From positions 1 through 12,164 of the forward strand of contig CAMNWW010000040.1 in assembly GCA_946566415.1 (NCBI GenBank): a DNA stretch of 12,164 nt, written 5' to 3'. The notes below the pieces were generated by a model. That model was not told where the DNA came from. It saw only the letters and a program-made list of their open reading frames with translations, and made no database searches. Each line of letters begins with the position of its first letter. Position 1 is the first letter of the stretch. Shown here in pieces: positions 4,889 through 12,164 of this stretch. Origin of the DNA: an uncultured Lachnospiraceae bacterium (GTDB lineage: Bacteria; Bacillota; Clostridia; Lachnospirales; Lachnospiraceae). A program made the position numbers and the translations under genes.

Positions 4889-5563
4889 ATGGCGCGGAAA
4901 ATTTTGATTATTGAAGATGATGTAGATTTGAGGGAGGGACTGCATTTTTCGTTTGCAGGCGACGGGGACGTTGTGTTTGATGCAGGAACAAAGAGAGAGG
5001 GGATTCAGGAGATTAGAAAGGGAATCTACGATATTGTCCTTTTGGACTGCAATCTGCCGGACGGGACAGGATTTGAGCTGTGCAGAGAGGTTAGGAAGTT
5101 CAGCACAGTGCCGATCATTATGCTGACTGCCCGCGATACAGAGATGGACGAGATAAAGGCGCTGGAACTAGGCGTGGACGATTATTTGTCGAAACCATTT
5201 TCCCTGGGAGTACTGAAAGCAAGAATGAAACGGCTCGTGAATGGGAAAGCAGGGTCAGAAAAATTAGTCTCAGGAAATCTTACGATAGATAAGAGCTCCT
5301 GCAAGGTCTGTAAAGGCAGCGAGGAGGTGTTTTTAAGTAAACTGGAATATAAGCTTCTCCTGTACTTGGTCGAGAACCGGAACCATGTATTGTCAAAGGA
5401 ACAGATTTTAGACCATATCTGGGATAATGAAGGAAAATATGTGGACAGTAATACGGTTTCCGTAAATATCAGCAGGCTGAGACTGAAGATAGAGGACGAC
5501 CCAGGCTCGCCCAGACTGATAAAAACAATTCATGGGATCGGATATATCTGGAAGGATGAGTAA
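4889..5563 (+). CDS. OmpR-family two-component response regulator
   Basis: The 224-residue protein has a receiver domain (about 1-115) with acidic pocket E9-D10-D11, phospho-acceptor D53 (LLDCNLPDG), T80 and K102 (SKPF), followed by a winged-helix DNA-binding domain (about 125-224) with the typical ending HGIGYIWK. It is activated by phosphorylation, presumably by the kinase encoded 2 nt downstream, and probably regulates the exporter genes that follow. The arrangement recalls Bce/Vnc-type modules of Firmicutes that respond to cell-wall-active peptides; the ligand here is not known. The start at 4889 uses AGAGGA inside the third repeat. No clear promoter lies between the terminator at 4687 and this gene, so expression depends on the repeat leader or on read-through. 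Confidence 0.92.
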   Translation: MARKILIIEDDVDLREGLHFSFAGDGDVVFDAGTKREGIQEIRKGIYDIVLLDCNLPDGTGFELCREVRKFSTVPIIMLTARDTEMDEIKALELGVDDYLSKPFSLGVLKARMKRLVNGKAGSEKLVSGNLTIDKSSCKVCKGSEEVFLSKLEYKLLLYLVENRNHVLSKEQILDHIWDNEGKYVDSNTVSVNISRLRLKIEDDPGSPRLIKTIHGIGYIWKDE

Positions 5564-5565
5564 AA

Positions 5566-6486
5566 ATGGCAGTGAATTTGGTACTTTTAGCTTTACTGTG
5601 TGCGGCAGTGGGCTACGGTATTTTCGACAGCAAAAGAAGGACATACCGTTCCATCGACCGGATGCTGGACTGTGTGCTGAGCCGGGAGGAGATCGAGTAC
5701 TCCGACGTAAGGGAAGGGGAGCTGTCTTCTCTTGTAAATAAGATAAGACGGATCCAGGAAGTTCTGGAAAAACAGGTTCAAAGCGCAGAGGAGGAGAAGG
5801 AACAGGTAAAAGGCATTGTTTCCAACCTGTCCCACCAGCTCAAGACGCCTCTGGCGAATCTTTCTGTTTATACGGACATTCTGGCAGGGCAGGAATTGGA
5901 AGAAGAGCGAAAAGCCATCATGTGTGAGAAGATCAAAAGACAGATCGACAAACTGGACTGGATCATAGGATCCCTTGCGAAGATGGTAAAGCTGGAACAG
6001 AATGTGATTGTGTTTGAGGTGGAAGGACATCCGATCCGGGATACGATACATGATGCGATAGACACTGTCTATGAGAAAATCGAGAAAAAGGGGATTCGCA
6101 TAGAATCCGAACCATATGAAGACTGCCTTTTGTACCATAATAGAAAGTGGACGGCGGAGGTTTTTGTAAACCTTCTGGAAAATGCGGTCAAATATACAGA
6201 TCGCGGAGGGACGATACAGATCAGGGTAAATCCATATGAAATGTATACCGAAATTCAGATCGCCGACAACGGACGCGGGATACACAAGGAAGAGACCACT
6301 CAGATTTTCCATAGGTTTTACCGAAGCCCTGAAGTTGAGAATATAGAAGGATCCGGGATCGGCCTGTACCTTTCCGGCTTGATCCTGGAAAAGGAAAAAG
6401 GGTACATGACGGTAAAATCTGTATATGGAGAAGGAAGTTGTTTTTCCGTGTTCTTACAAAACTGTAAGAAGGAAACGTCGCCTTGA
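5566..6486 (+). CDS. Sensor histidine kinase with a single short membrane anchor
   Basis: The 306-residue protein has one hydrophobic segment (residues 3-20) and no extracellular domain. A short cytoplasmic linker and coiled coil (about 60-85) come next, then the H-box with H90 (NLSHQLKTPL), and a HATPase domain with N-box N206 (NLLENAVKY), G1 box DNGRGI (234-239) and G2 box GSGIGL (262-267). It should autophosphorylate H90 and pass phosphate to D53 of the adjacent regulator. Most Bce-type kinases have two membrane segments; this one has only one, so it probably cannot sense an outside ligand alone. It may take its signal from the downstream permease (inference). It begins 2 nt after the regulator, with GGAAGG inside the regulator's end as ribosome site. 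Confidence 0.9.
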   Translation: MAVNLVLLALLCAAVGYGIFDSKRRTYRSIDRMLDCVLSREEIEYSDVREGELSSLVNKIRRIQEVLEKQVQSAEEEKEQVKGIVSNLSHQLKTPLANLSVYTDILAGQELEEERKAIMCEKIKRQIDKLDWIIGSLAKMVKLEQNVIVFEVEGHPIRDTIHDAIDTVYEKIEKKGIRIESEPYEDCLLYHNRKWTAEVFVNLLENAVKYTDRGGTIQIRVNPYEMYTEIQIADNGRGIHKEETTQIFHRFYRSPEVENIEGSGIGLYLSGLILEKEKGYMTVKSVYGEGSCFSVFLQNCKKETSP

Positions 6487-6547
6487 AAAAGAAATGCAAG
6501 ATGAGGCGGTTATACTGCCTATATCAATAAGTAAAGGGGCGATGATA

Positions 6548-7258
6548 ATGAACATTTTAGAGTTACGCCATGTGGAAAAAGTGTATGGCAAAAATGAAAA
6601 TCAGGTAAGGGCGCTGCGCGATATCAACATGGATGTCAGGGAAGGCGAATTTATCGCGATCGTAGGGACTTCGGGTTCCGGCAAATCGACGCTTTTGAAC
6701 CTGATCGGGGGTCTTGATACGCCGACAGGGGGTGAAATATTTATCAGAGGAAGGGAGATCGGATCTTTCAAAAGGAAGGAGATGACGATCTTCAGGCGGA
6801 GAAACATCGGGTTTGTTTTCCAGAATTACAGCCTGATGCCCGTCCTGAATGTATATGATAATGTAGCGCTGCCGATTACATTTGACAGAGGGAGGCATAC
6901 CAGCCACAAATATATAGAAGAGCTTTTGCGGGAGCTGGGGATATGGGATAAGAGAAAGAAATATCCAAATGAACTTTCCGGCGGGCAGCAGCAGAGGACG
7001 GCCATCGCGAGAGCCTTGGTGAATAAGCCGGCGATTCTTCTGGCGGACGAACCGACCGGGAACCTGGATTCTGTCACGACGGTAGAAGTTATCGGGCTTT
7101 TGAAGGCAAGCTGCCGTAAATACAATCAGACGATATTGATGGTCACGCACAATGAAGGAATCGCACAGACCTGCGACCGGATCATCCACATTGAGGATGG
7201 GAGCATCACCAAACGAGGAAGTTTATTTCCGGAAAAAGGCGGTGACGACGTATGTTAA
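6548..7258 (+). CDS. ABC transporter ATP-binding protein, MacB/LolD type
   Basis: The 236-residue protein has Walker A GTSGSGKST (40-48), Q-loop Q92 (FVFQNYSLMP), signature LSGGQQQR (143-150), Walker B ILLADEPTGNLDS (163-175) and switch H201. The sequence around the Q-loop and signature is typical of the LolD/MacB/BceA class that works with FtsX-type permeases. It would power the permease encoded next. The start at 6548 has AAGGGG 8 nt upstream; the ATG at 6542 is too close, and a longer frame back to 6425 overlaps the kinase gene. The final 7 nt overlap the permease start, suggesting translational coupling. It sits 61 nt after the kinase with no terminator between, so all four genes are probably co-transcribed. 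Confidence 0.93.
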   Translation: MNILELRHVEKVYGKNENQVRALRDINMDVREGEFIAIVGTSGSGKSTLLNLIGGLDTPTGGEIFIRGREIGSFKRKEMTIFRRRNIGFVFQNYSLMPVLNVYDNVALPITFDRGRHTSHKYIEELLRELGIWDKRKKYPNELSGGQQQRTAIARALVNKPAILLADEPTGNLDSVTTVEVIGLLKASCRKYNQTILMVTHNEGIAQTCDRIIHIEDGSITKRGSLFPEKGGDDVC

Positions 7259-9867
7259 AACTTGCCTGCAAATATATGCGATACTATAAGAGCCAGACCT
7301 TCGCGATTCTGGCCAGTATTATTTTGACAGCCTCGTTATTGTCGGGAATCAGTTCTCTTCTCTACAGCAGCCAGAAAAGTGAGCTTGCGAATAAGAAAAT
7401 TATGTACGGGGACTGGCACTACCGTATCCGGGCGGACCGGGGGCTAAAGAAAGATGTGGAGAGCCGGGGCTCAGGGAAGGGGTATGTGGTTGATTCATGC
7501 GGCATAAAAGAAACTCGTAAGGTGATAACAGAGCCTTACCAGATCGCTTTTGTTAATGTGGATGAGAATTATATGGGGATGGCGCACAGGGAACTTGTGG
7601 AGGGCAGTTATCCGAAGAAAGCGGACGAGATCGCAGCGGATCGGTACACCTTGCGCAATCTGGGAATTTCAGGCGGACCAGGAAGCGTTGTAAGACTGGA
7701 CGGGGAGAAGTATACCCTCACCGGGATTGTAAGGGGAGAATGGTCTGCCGGGACGGACGAAATGGAGATATTCGTAGGGGAAGACTTTGTCGGAGAAGAT
7801 AAGCAAAGCTGCCTTTATATACGGTTCTCGGAAGAGGAGAAATTATACCGGCAAATACAAGCATTTCAGGAAGAATACAGGATTTCCGGCGACATGATAG
7901 AGCCGAATGGGGAAGTAGTGAGCGCCCTTAGCGGCGAGGAGCCGGACAGTATCTATGATATCGTAAAGTTCGCCTTGACGGATGAAAGAGGAAACTTCAC
8001 ATATATCATACTGAAGCTGCAGAGTGAGTATAATCTGGCGTTCAATGGGATGCTTTTCCTGTTGTGCCTGTTCAGCCTGTGTGTCATTTACAGTATATTC
8101 AATATTTCCGCCGCAAAAAGAACGGCGGAATATGGGATTATGCAGATGCTGGGAATCAGTGGGATGAGGGTCGGCGGAACTCTGGTCATTGAGCTATGGA
8201 TTTTGTTCCTCGTAGGTTATCCGGCAGGATGCCTTATAGGAAACGGTATTTTAAGTATCTTCTACCGAAGGCTTACTTCGGTTTACACGGAGAAAACGTC
8301 CGCTATGGTGGAAGCGGGGGCGGAAGGCTTTCATATTGCCTGGCAGGCGATAGCGGCCGGATTTTTCTTCTTATTTGCCGCAATGGCAGTGATCGGGTTT
8401 ATGACGATACGTTCTATGCAGAAGAGCACTCTTCGCCAGACAATGGCGGGGGACACTTCCTTTATCGGGAGAAGAAGAAAAATATACAGCAAAAGGCATA
8501 CGAATCTGGCAAACGTCGTTGTGAGGAAGTTCATGTTCTCCAATAAGAAAAAAGCGCTGGGAATCCTGGTGTCCTTATCCATCGGAGGCTGCGTGTTCCT
8601 GTGCGCTTCGTACATGGTGGAGAATCTAAAGATCCATGCGGAAATGTCGATGAAGTCGGATGACGGTCTTGGATCAGACTACCGGATCTCTATGAAATCC
8701 AGGGCCTTATCTGACACTATTCCGGAGGCGGCAGCGGAGGAAATCAGGGACATACCGGAAACATCGGATGTCTATGCTTCAAAATATATTTTAGGGGAGC
8801 TTACAATTCAGAAAGAGGAACTGGAATGGGACGAGTATTTTGATGAAATGAACAAAGACGCCTATTTTCAGCAGCGTTTCGGGGGAATCTGTGTAGAGAA
8901 GGAAGACGGAACCTACGGAATCAAATATGACGTCTATGGATATGATGAAGAGATGATCGAACAGCTTCAGGAGTTCGTGCTGGAAGGAGAAATTTCCCCG
9001 GACGACATGGAAAAGAAAAACAAAATCATAGCGGTTGCCAATAGAGACGGGCAGGGAAATTACGATTTTTACGGAAAGCACCCTGGGGATACTGTGAAAA
9101 TCCGGGCGCCGAAGAATCTGGATTGTCCCGAAGAAGTTTTGAGATTTAATGCTGCCAAAGAACAATATGCAGAGAAGGAATTTGAGGTTGCGGCGATTGT
9201 GAGCCGTGCGCTTGCGCAGGAAGAGGAATTTCTGAACGCAGGAGGCTGGAATGGATGCCAAAGCTTAATTATGACGAACCGGCAGATGGAAGGGCAGTTT
9301 GGAATCTCAGATTACAGTTTTATCCATGTGTCCGCTGCCGACGGGGAGGATACAGAAGAGGTGGGCGCCTGTCTGCTGGAAAAAATAGAGGATGTGCCCA
9401 AGGCGGTTCTGCGGGACTATACTACGGCGATTGAGACACAGAAGAATTATCTTAGGCGGCAGCAGTTGTTTTTCTCGGGGATCGCGGCGATCTTGCTGGT
9501 GATCAGCCTGTTCCATATTATGAACAGTGTGAACTACTCGGTTCTTTCCCGCAGGAGAGAATATGGCATCATCCGGGCGATGGGAATAACGGGCGCCGGA
9601 TTTTACAGGATGATTTTTAGAACGGGAATTTGGTATGGGCTATTGGCCGACCTGTTTATTATCCTCTTCTATAATATTGTCCTTCGGAGAGTCATGGATT
9701 ACTATATGGCTCATGTTGTACAATTCCTGCATTTTACGGCAGGGGTTCCAGTAAGGCTTACGGCGGCGGTGATGCTTCTTAACCTTCTTCTTGCCGTGAC
9801 GGCGGTCATGGTTCCGGCGAGGAGGATCGTTAAGGCGGAATTTTACACCAACTTTACAATTCTGTGA
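7252..9867 (+). CDS. Large ABC transporter permease with two FtsX domains
   Basis: The 871-residue membrane protein has hydrophobic segments at about 15-38, 264-287, 310-332, 365-387, 435-455, 739-760, 791-812 and 837-857. Two large presumably extracellular domains lie between segments 1 and 2 (39-262) and between 5 and 6 (458-737). FtsX-type cytoplasmic loops occur twice: AAKRTAEYGIMQMLGISG (287-304) and SRRREYGIIRAMGITG (about 766-781). This internal duplication resembles SalY/YknZ-like or LolC/E-like permeases. It differs from canonical BceB, which has ten segments and one big outer domain. With the ATPase it probably expels or senses a membrane- or wall-active compound, or acts in lipoprotein or envelope handling; the substrate cannot be inferred. 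The start overlaps the ATPase end by 7 nt. Confidence 0.88.
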   Translation: MLKLACKYMRYYKSQTFAILASIILTASLLSGISSLLYSSQKSELANKKIMYGDWHYRIRADRGLKKDVESRGSGKGYVVDSCGIKETRKVITEPYQIAFVNVDENYMGMAHRELVEGSYPKKADEIAADRYTLRNLGISGGPGSVVRLDGEKYTLTGIVRGEWSAGTDEMEIFVGEDFVGEDKQSCLYIRFSEEEKLYRQIQAFQEEYRISGDMIEPNGEVVSALSGEEPDSIYDIVKFALTDERGNFTYIILKLQSEYNLAFNGMLFLLCLFSLCVIYSIFNISAAKRTAEYGIMQMLGISGMRVGGTLVIELWILFLVGYPAGCLIGNGILSIFYRRLTSVYTEKTSAMVEAGAEGFHIAWQAIAAGFFFLFAAMAVIGFMTIRSMQKSTLRQTMAGDTSFIGRRRKIYSKRHTNLANVVVRKFMFSNKKKALGILVSLSIGGCVFLCASYMVENLKIHAEMSMKSDDGLGSDYRISMKSRALSDTIPEAAAEEIRDIPETSDVYASKYILGELTIQKEELEWDEYFDEMNKDAYFQQRFGGICVEKEDGTYGIKYDVYGYDEEMIEQLQEFVLEGEISPDDMEKKNKIIAVANRDGQGNYDFYGKHPGDTVKIRAPKNLDCPEEVLRFNAAKEQYAEKEFEVAAIVSRALAQEEEFLNAGGWNGCQSLIMTNRQMEGQFGISDYSFIHVSAADGEDTEEVGACLLEKIEDVPKAVLRDYTTAIETQKNYLRRQQLFFSGIAAILLVISLFHIMNSVNYSVLSRRREYGIIRAMGITGAGFYRMIFRTGIWYGLLADLFIILFYNIVLRRVMDYYMAHVVQFLHFTAGVPVRLTAAVMLLNLLLAVTAVMVPARRIVKAEFYTNFTIL
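9842..9858 (+). promoter_or_regulatory. Candidate PhoP box upstream of pstS
   Basis: TTTACA at 9842-9847 and again at 9853-9858 are separated by 5 nt, the 11-nt period and hexamer type of Bacillus PhoP boxes (TTAACA-like). A weaker TTAAGG lies at 9830-9835. The box sits inside the last codons of the permease and would be about 50-65 nt upstream of the predicted pstS transcription start. Chance within coding sequence cannot be excluded. Confidence 0.4.
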
Positions 9868-9892
9868 TATTGGATTTGATAATTTTTCTATA

Positions 9893-9901
9893 TGCTATAT
9901 T
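9893..9901 (+). promoter_or_regulatory. Extended -10 promoter of the pst operon
   Basis: TG (9893-9894), one base, then TATATT (9896-9901) forms an extended -10. The nearest -35-like hexamer, TTGATA (9876-9881), is only 14 nt away, too close for a normal pair. A weak -35 fits an activator-dependent promoter such as one under phosphate control. Confidence 0.4.
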
Positions 9902-9940
9902 CGTAAACAAAATTATGAAAAAGCAAAGGAGAATTACAAA

Positions 9941-10834
9941 ATGACAACTTTAAAAAAACGATGGGCGCTGATCCTGGCAAGCGTTTTGGCGCTGTCTGCA
10001 TTAACAGGGTGCGCCGGTAACGACGAAAAAGATTCCTCTGATTTTGACGCGGCAAGAGAAGTCAATATACTTACCCGGGAGGACGGATCCGGCACTCGGG
10101 GGGCATTTATAGAGCTGTTTGGAATTGAGCAGGAGGATGAGAAGGGAGAAAAGATTGACTGTACAATAGAAACGGCCGTCGTCACGAATTCAACCTCTGT
10201 TATGATGACGACTGTAGCCGGAGATCCATACGCTATGGGGTATATTTCTCTTGGCTCCATGAACGATACCGTAAAAGCGATTCAAATTGACGGCGTGGAC
10301 GCGACGGTTTCTAACATCAAAGACGGCTCTTACAAAATTGCCCGCTCCTTTAACATTGCGACAAAAGACGGTTTGAGCGATGCGGCGCAGGATTTTATCG
10401 ACTTCATAATGAGCGCGGACGGCCAGAAAGTAATTGAGGACAACGGCTATATTTCCGTATCCGACGCTGAGGCTTACGGCGGCAAAGTGGATTCGGGGAA
10501 AATTGTTGTATCGGGATCTAGTTCCGTCACTCCGGTTATGGAAAAACTTAAGGAGGCCTATCTTGAAAAAAACCCGGATGTTTCTATTGAGATACAGCAA
10601 AGCGATTCCTCTACAGGTATGTCTGACGCGATAGACGGAACCTGCGATATCGGTATGGCTTCGCGCGAATTAAAGGATTCAGAGACAGAAAAGGGGCTGA
10701 CGGCTACAGTGATTGCAATGGACGGTATCACCGTGATTGTAAATAATGACTGTCCTATAGACGGTCTTACAAGCGAACAGGTGAAAGACATTTTCGTGGG
10801 CGATATTAGCAGTTGGAGTGAGATATCAAAATAG
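9941..10834 (+). CDS. pstS: Phosphate-binding lipoprotein PstS, halves in permuted order
   Basis: This is the substrate-binding protein of the high-affinity phosphate importer. Residues 1-24 are a lipoprotein signal with lipobox LTGC, so C24 should be lipidated and anchored outside the membrane. The mature part contains REDGSGTR (46-53), NSTSV (83-87), GYISLG (100-105) and GQKVIEDNGYISV (161-173), which in canonical PstS form the C-terminal half. After a short linker come SGSSSVTP (191-198), SSTG (223-226), DIGMASREL (236-244) and DIFVGDISSWSEI (283-295), which canonically form the N-terminal half. All phosphate-contacting motifs are present but in circularly permuted order, and the protein ends at the natural hinge. 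AAAGGAG precedes the ATG. pstC follows, starting 10 nt after the stop codon. Confidence 0.9.
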   Translation: MTTLKKRWALILASVLALSALTGCAGNDEKDSSDFDAAREVNILTREDGSGTRGAFIELFGIEQEDEKGEKIDCTIETAVVTNSTSVMMTTVAGDPYAMGYISLGSMNDTVKAIQIDGVDATVSNIKDGSYKIARSFNIATKDGLSDAAQDFIDFIMSADGQKVIEDNGYISVSDAEAYGGKVDSGKIVVSGSSSVTPVMEKLKEAYLEKNPDVSIEIQQSDSSTGMSDAIDGTCDIGMASRELKDSETEKGLTATVIAMDGITVIVNNDCPIDGLTSEQVKDIFVGDISSWSEISK

Positions 10835-10844
10835 GGGCAGGATT

Positions 10845-11693
10845 ATGGAACATATAAAAGAAAAAGGAATGAAGCTGCTCTTTTTCCTGACGGCGTGCGT
10901 TTCCATTGCGGCGGTGGTCCTGATCTGTATATTCCTTTTTGCAAGCGGGGTTCCGGCAATAAGAGAAATAGGGGTTTTCAAGTTTTTACTGGGGACAAAA
11001 TGGAAGCCTGAGAACAATCTTTACGGGATTTTTCCTATGATCATAGGTTCCATCTATGTAACGGTCGGGGCGTTACTGATCGGCGTGCCGGTCGGTATAC
11101 TGACAGCAGTGTTCATGGCACGTTTCTGTCCTCATAATATCTATAAGCCCTTGAAGTCGGCGGTTAATCTGATGGCGGGAATTCCGTCGGTTGTATATGG
11201 TTTTTTCGGATTGGTAATCTTAGTTCCTTTTGTAAGAGAAATTTTCGGCGGGCGCGGCATGAGTGTCCTGACCGCGTCCGTATTATTAGGACTGATGATC
11301 CTGCCTACCATTATCAGTGTTTCGGAAACCTCAATCCGGGCGGTCCCGGAAAGTTACTATGAAGGCGGGCTTGCTCTTGGGGCGTCTCATGAAAGAAGTG
11401 TATTTTATACGGTTCTTCCCGCCGCAAAAAGAGGTATCTTCGCGGGCGTTGTATTGGGAATCGGGCGGGCCGTCGGTGAAACGATGGCGGTCATGATGGT
11501 TGCAGGAAACCAGCCGGCTATCCCGGAAAGTATCTTTTCAGGGGTTCGGACACTGACTACAAATATTGTAATGGAAATGGGATATTCTACAGATCTGCAT
11601 CGTGAGGCGCTGATAGGCACGGCGGTTGTCCTGTTTATCTTCATTCTCATTATTAATCTGTCCCTTTCCCTGTGGGGAAAGAAGGTGAAATAG
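10845..11693 (+). CDS. pstC: Phosphate ABC transporter permease PstC
   Basis: The 282-residue integral membrane protein has about six hydrophobic segments (15-35, 62-92, 107-130, 140-160, 198-220, 258-277). It carries PstC hallmarks: AGIPSVVYGFFGL (111-123), ETSIRAVP, the EAA-type coupling loop EGGLALGASHERSVFYTVLP (173-192), and GRAVGETMAV. With PstA it forms the channel for phosphate, powered by PstB. The start at 10845 has a ribosome site (AGGGGCAGGA) partly overlapping the pstS end; the frame back to 10818 lies within pstS. The next gene, pstA, starts directly after its stop codon. Family membership is firm; co-transcription with pstS is inferred from spacing. Confidence 0.93.
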   Translation: MEHIKEKGMKLLFFLTACVSIAAVVLICIFLFASGVPAIREIGVFKFLLGTKWKPENNLYGIFPMIIGSIYVTVGALLIGVPVGILTAVFMARFCPHNIYKPLKSAVNLMAGIPSVVYGFFGLVILVPFVREIFGGRGMSVLTASVLLGLMILPTIISVSETSIRAVPESYYEGGLALGASHERSVFYTVLPAAKRGIFAGVVLGIGRAVGETMAVMMVAGNQPAIPESIFSGVRTLTTNIVMEMGYSTDLHREALIGTAVVLFIFILIINLSLSLWGKKVK

Positions 11694-12164
11694 ATGGCTG
11701 AAGGTTTTAGAAAAAGATGGCATGAATACAGACGTGATCCGAGATCGCTTTTCCTGCTCCTTTCCGTATGCTTTGCAGCGTTTCTTACAATGCTTGCGCT
11801 GCTTTTTATTATCGCGTATATTCTTATAAAGGGGATTCCGAGTCTGACGCCGGAATTATTTGCCCCTCAATATACAACGGAAAATGTATCTTTGCTTCCG
11901 GCGCTCATCAACACGTTGTTCATTACGGCGCTTTCCCTGCTGTTCGCGGTTCCCGTAGGGATTGGAGCGGCGATATATCTGGCGGAATATGCCGGACGGG
12001 GAAACAATCTGGTCAATATTATTGGCATTACCGCAGAAACATTATCCGGCATCCCGTCCATCGTATATGGACTGTTTGGCTCTCTATTTTTTGTGAAGTA
12101 TCTTGGTCTGGGCCTGAATTTGTTATCAGGGTCGCTGACATTAATTATTATGATTCAGCAGCTT
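11694..12164 (+). CDS. pstA: Phosphate ABC transporter permease PstA, partial (runs off the window)
   Basis: The frame begins with ATG directly after the pstC stop, with GAAGGTGA inside pstC as ribosome site. It is open to the window end, giving 157 residues of an expected 280-300. It has an N-terminal cytoplasmic basic stretch, a first membrane segment (about 19-45), an outer loop, and then INTLFITALSLLFAVPVGIG and ETLSGIPSIVYGLFG, which are diagnostic for PstA/PstC permeases; order and partner identify PstA. The last visible residues, IIMIQQL, have QQ where most relatives have LP; this may be a real variant or an error near the edge. pstB and phoU would be expected beyond the window. Confidence 0.9.
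   Translation, partial: MAEGFRKRWHEYRRDPRSLFLLLSVCFAAFLTMLALLFIIAYILIKGIPSLTPELFAPQYTTENVSLLPALINTLFITALSLLFAVPVGIGAAIYLAEYAGRGNNLVNIIGITAETLSGIPSIVYGLFGSLFFVKYLGLGLNLLSGSLTLIIMIQQL

Noticed and set aside
5593..6312. 239-codon open frame on the minus strand
   Set aside because: It lies opposite the histidine kinase, which has all catalytic boxes; there is no ribosome site and no recognisable domain.
6563..7189. 208-codon open frame on the minus strand
   Set aside because: It is antisense to the ABC ATPase core motifs and its composition looks like a shadow frame.

Overview
The window looks like chromosomal DNA from a Gram-positive Clostridia species, probably Lachnospiraceae. The clues are strong AGGAGG-type ribosome binding sites, moderate GC in the main genes, a PilZ protein, an FtsX-type exporter with its own two-component system, and a lipoprotein PstS. 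This placement is inference; no rRNA or marker gene is present.

Positions 1 to about 1570 are AT-rich and look like an acquired or decaying segment. They hold a tiny hydrophobic peptide gene on the minus strand (205-300) facing a convergent promoter/RNA unit, arranged like a type I toxin-antitoxin locus. Next come the N-terminal stump of a CPBP-like membrane protease (532-786), a promoter/terminator pair that could make a roughly 100-nt RNA, and a GNAT acetyltransferase whose best start lies out of frame across an A7 run.

From about 1600 the sequence is richer in GC. It encodes a PilZ c-di-GMP effector, a membrane-anchored XRE regulator with six predicted membrane segments, and a metal-dependent amidohydrolase with its own promoter and a strong terminator. 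Three tandem 65-66 bp repeats follow, then a likely operon of OmpR-family response regulator, short histidine kinase, ABC ATPase and large two-FtsX permease (4889-9867). The pst phosphate-uptake genes follow: pstS, pstC and the start of pstA, which runs off the window.

Two observations stand out. First, the three tandem repeats before the response regulator and one diverged copy before the XRE gene share a two-hairpin architecture, apparently supported by compensatory changes, and end at the ribosome binding site. This looks like an undescribed leader RNA element, or a dispersed structured repeat. Second, PstS has its two halves in reversed order relative to canonical PstS: the DGSGT half comes first and the SGSSSVTP half last, which is a circular permutation. 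A tandem TTTACA-N5-TTTACA upstream of pstS resembles a Bacillus-type PhoP box.
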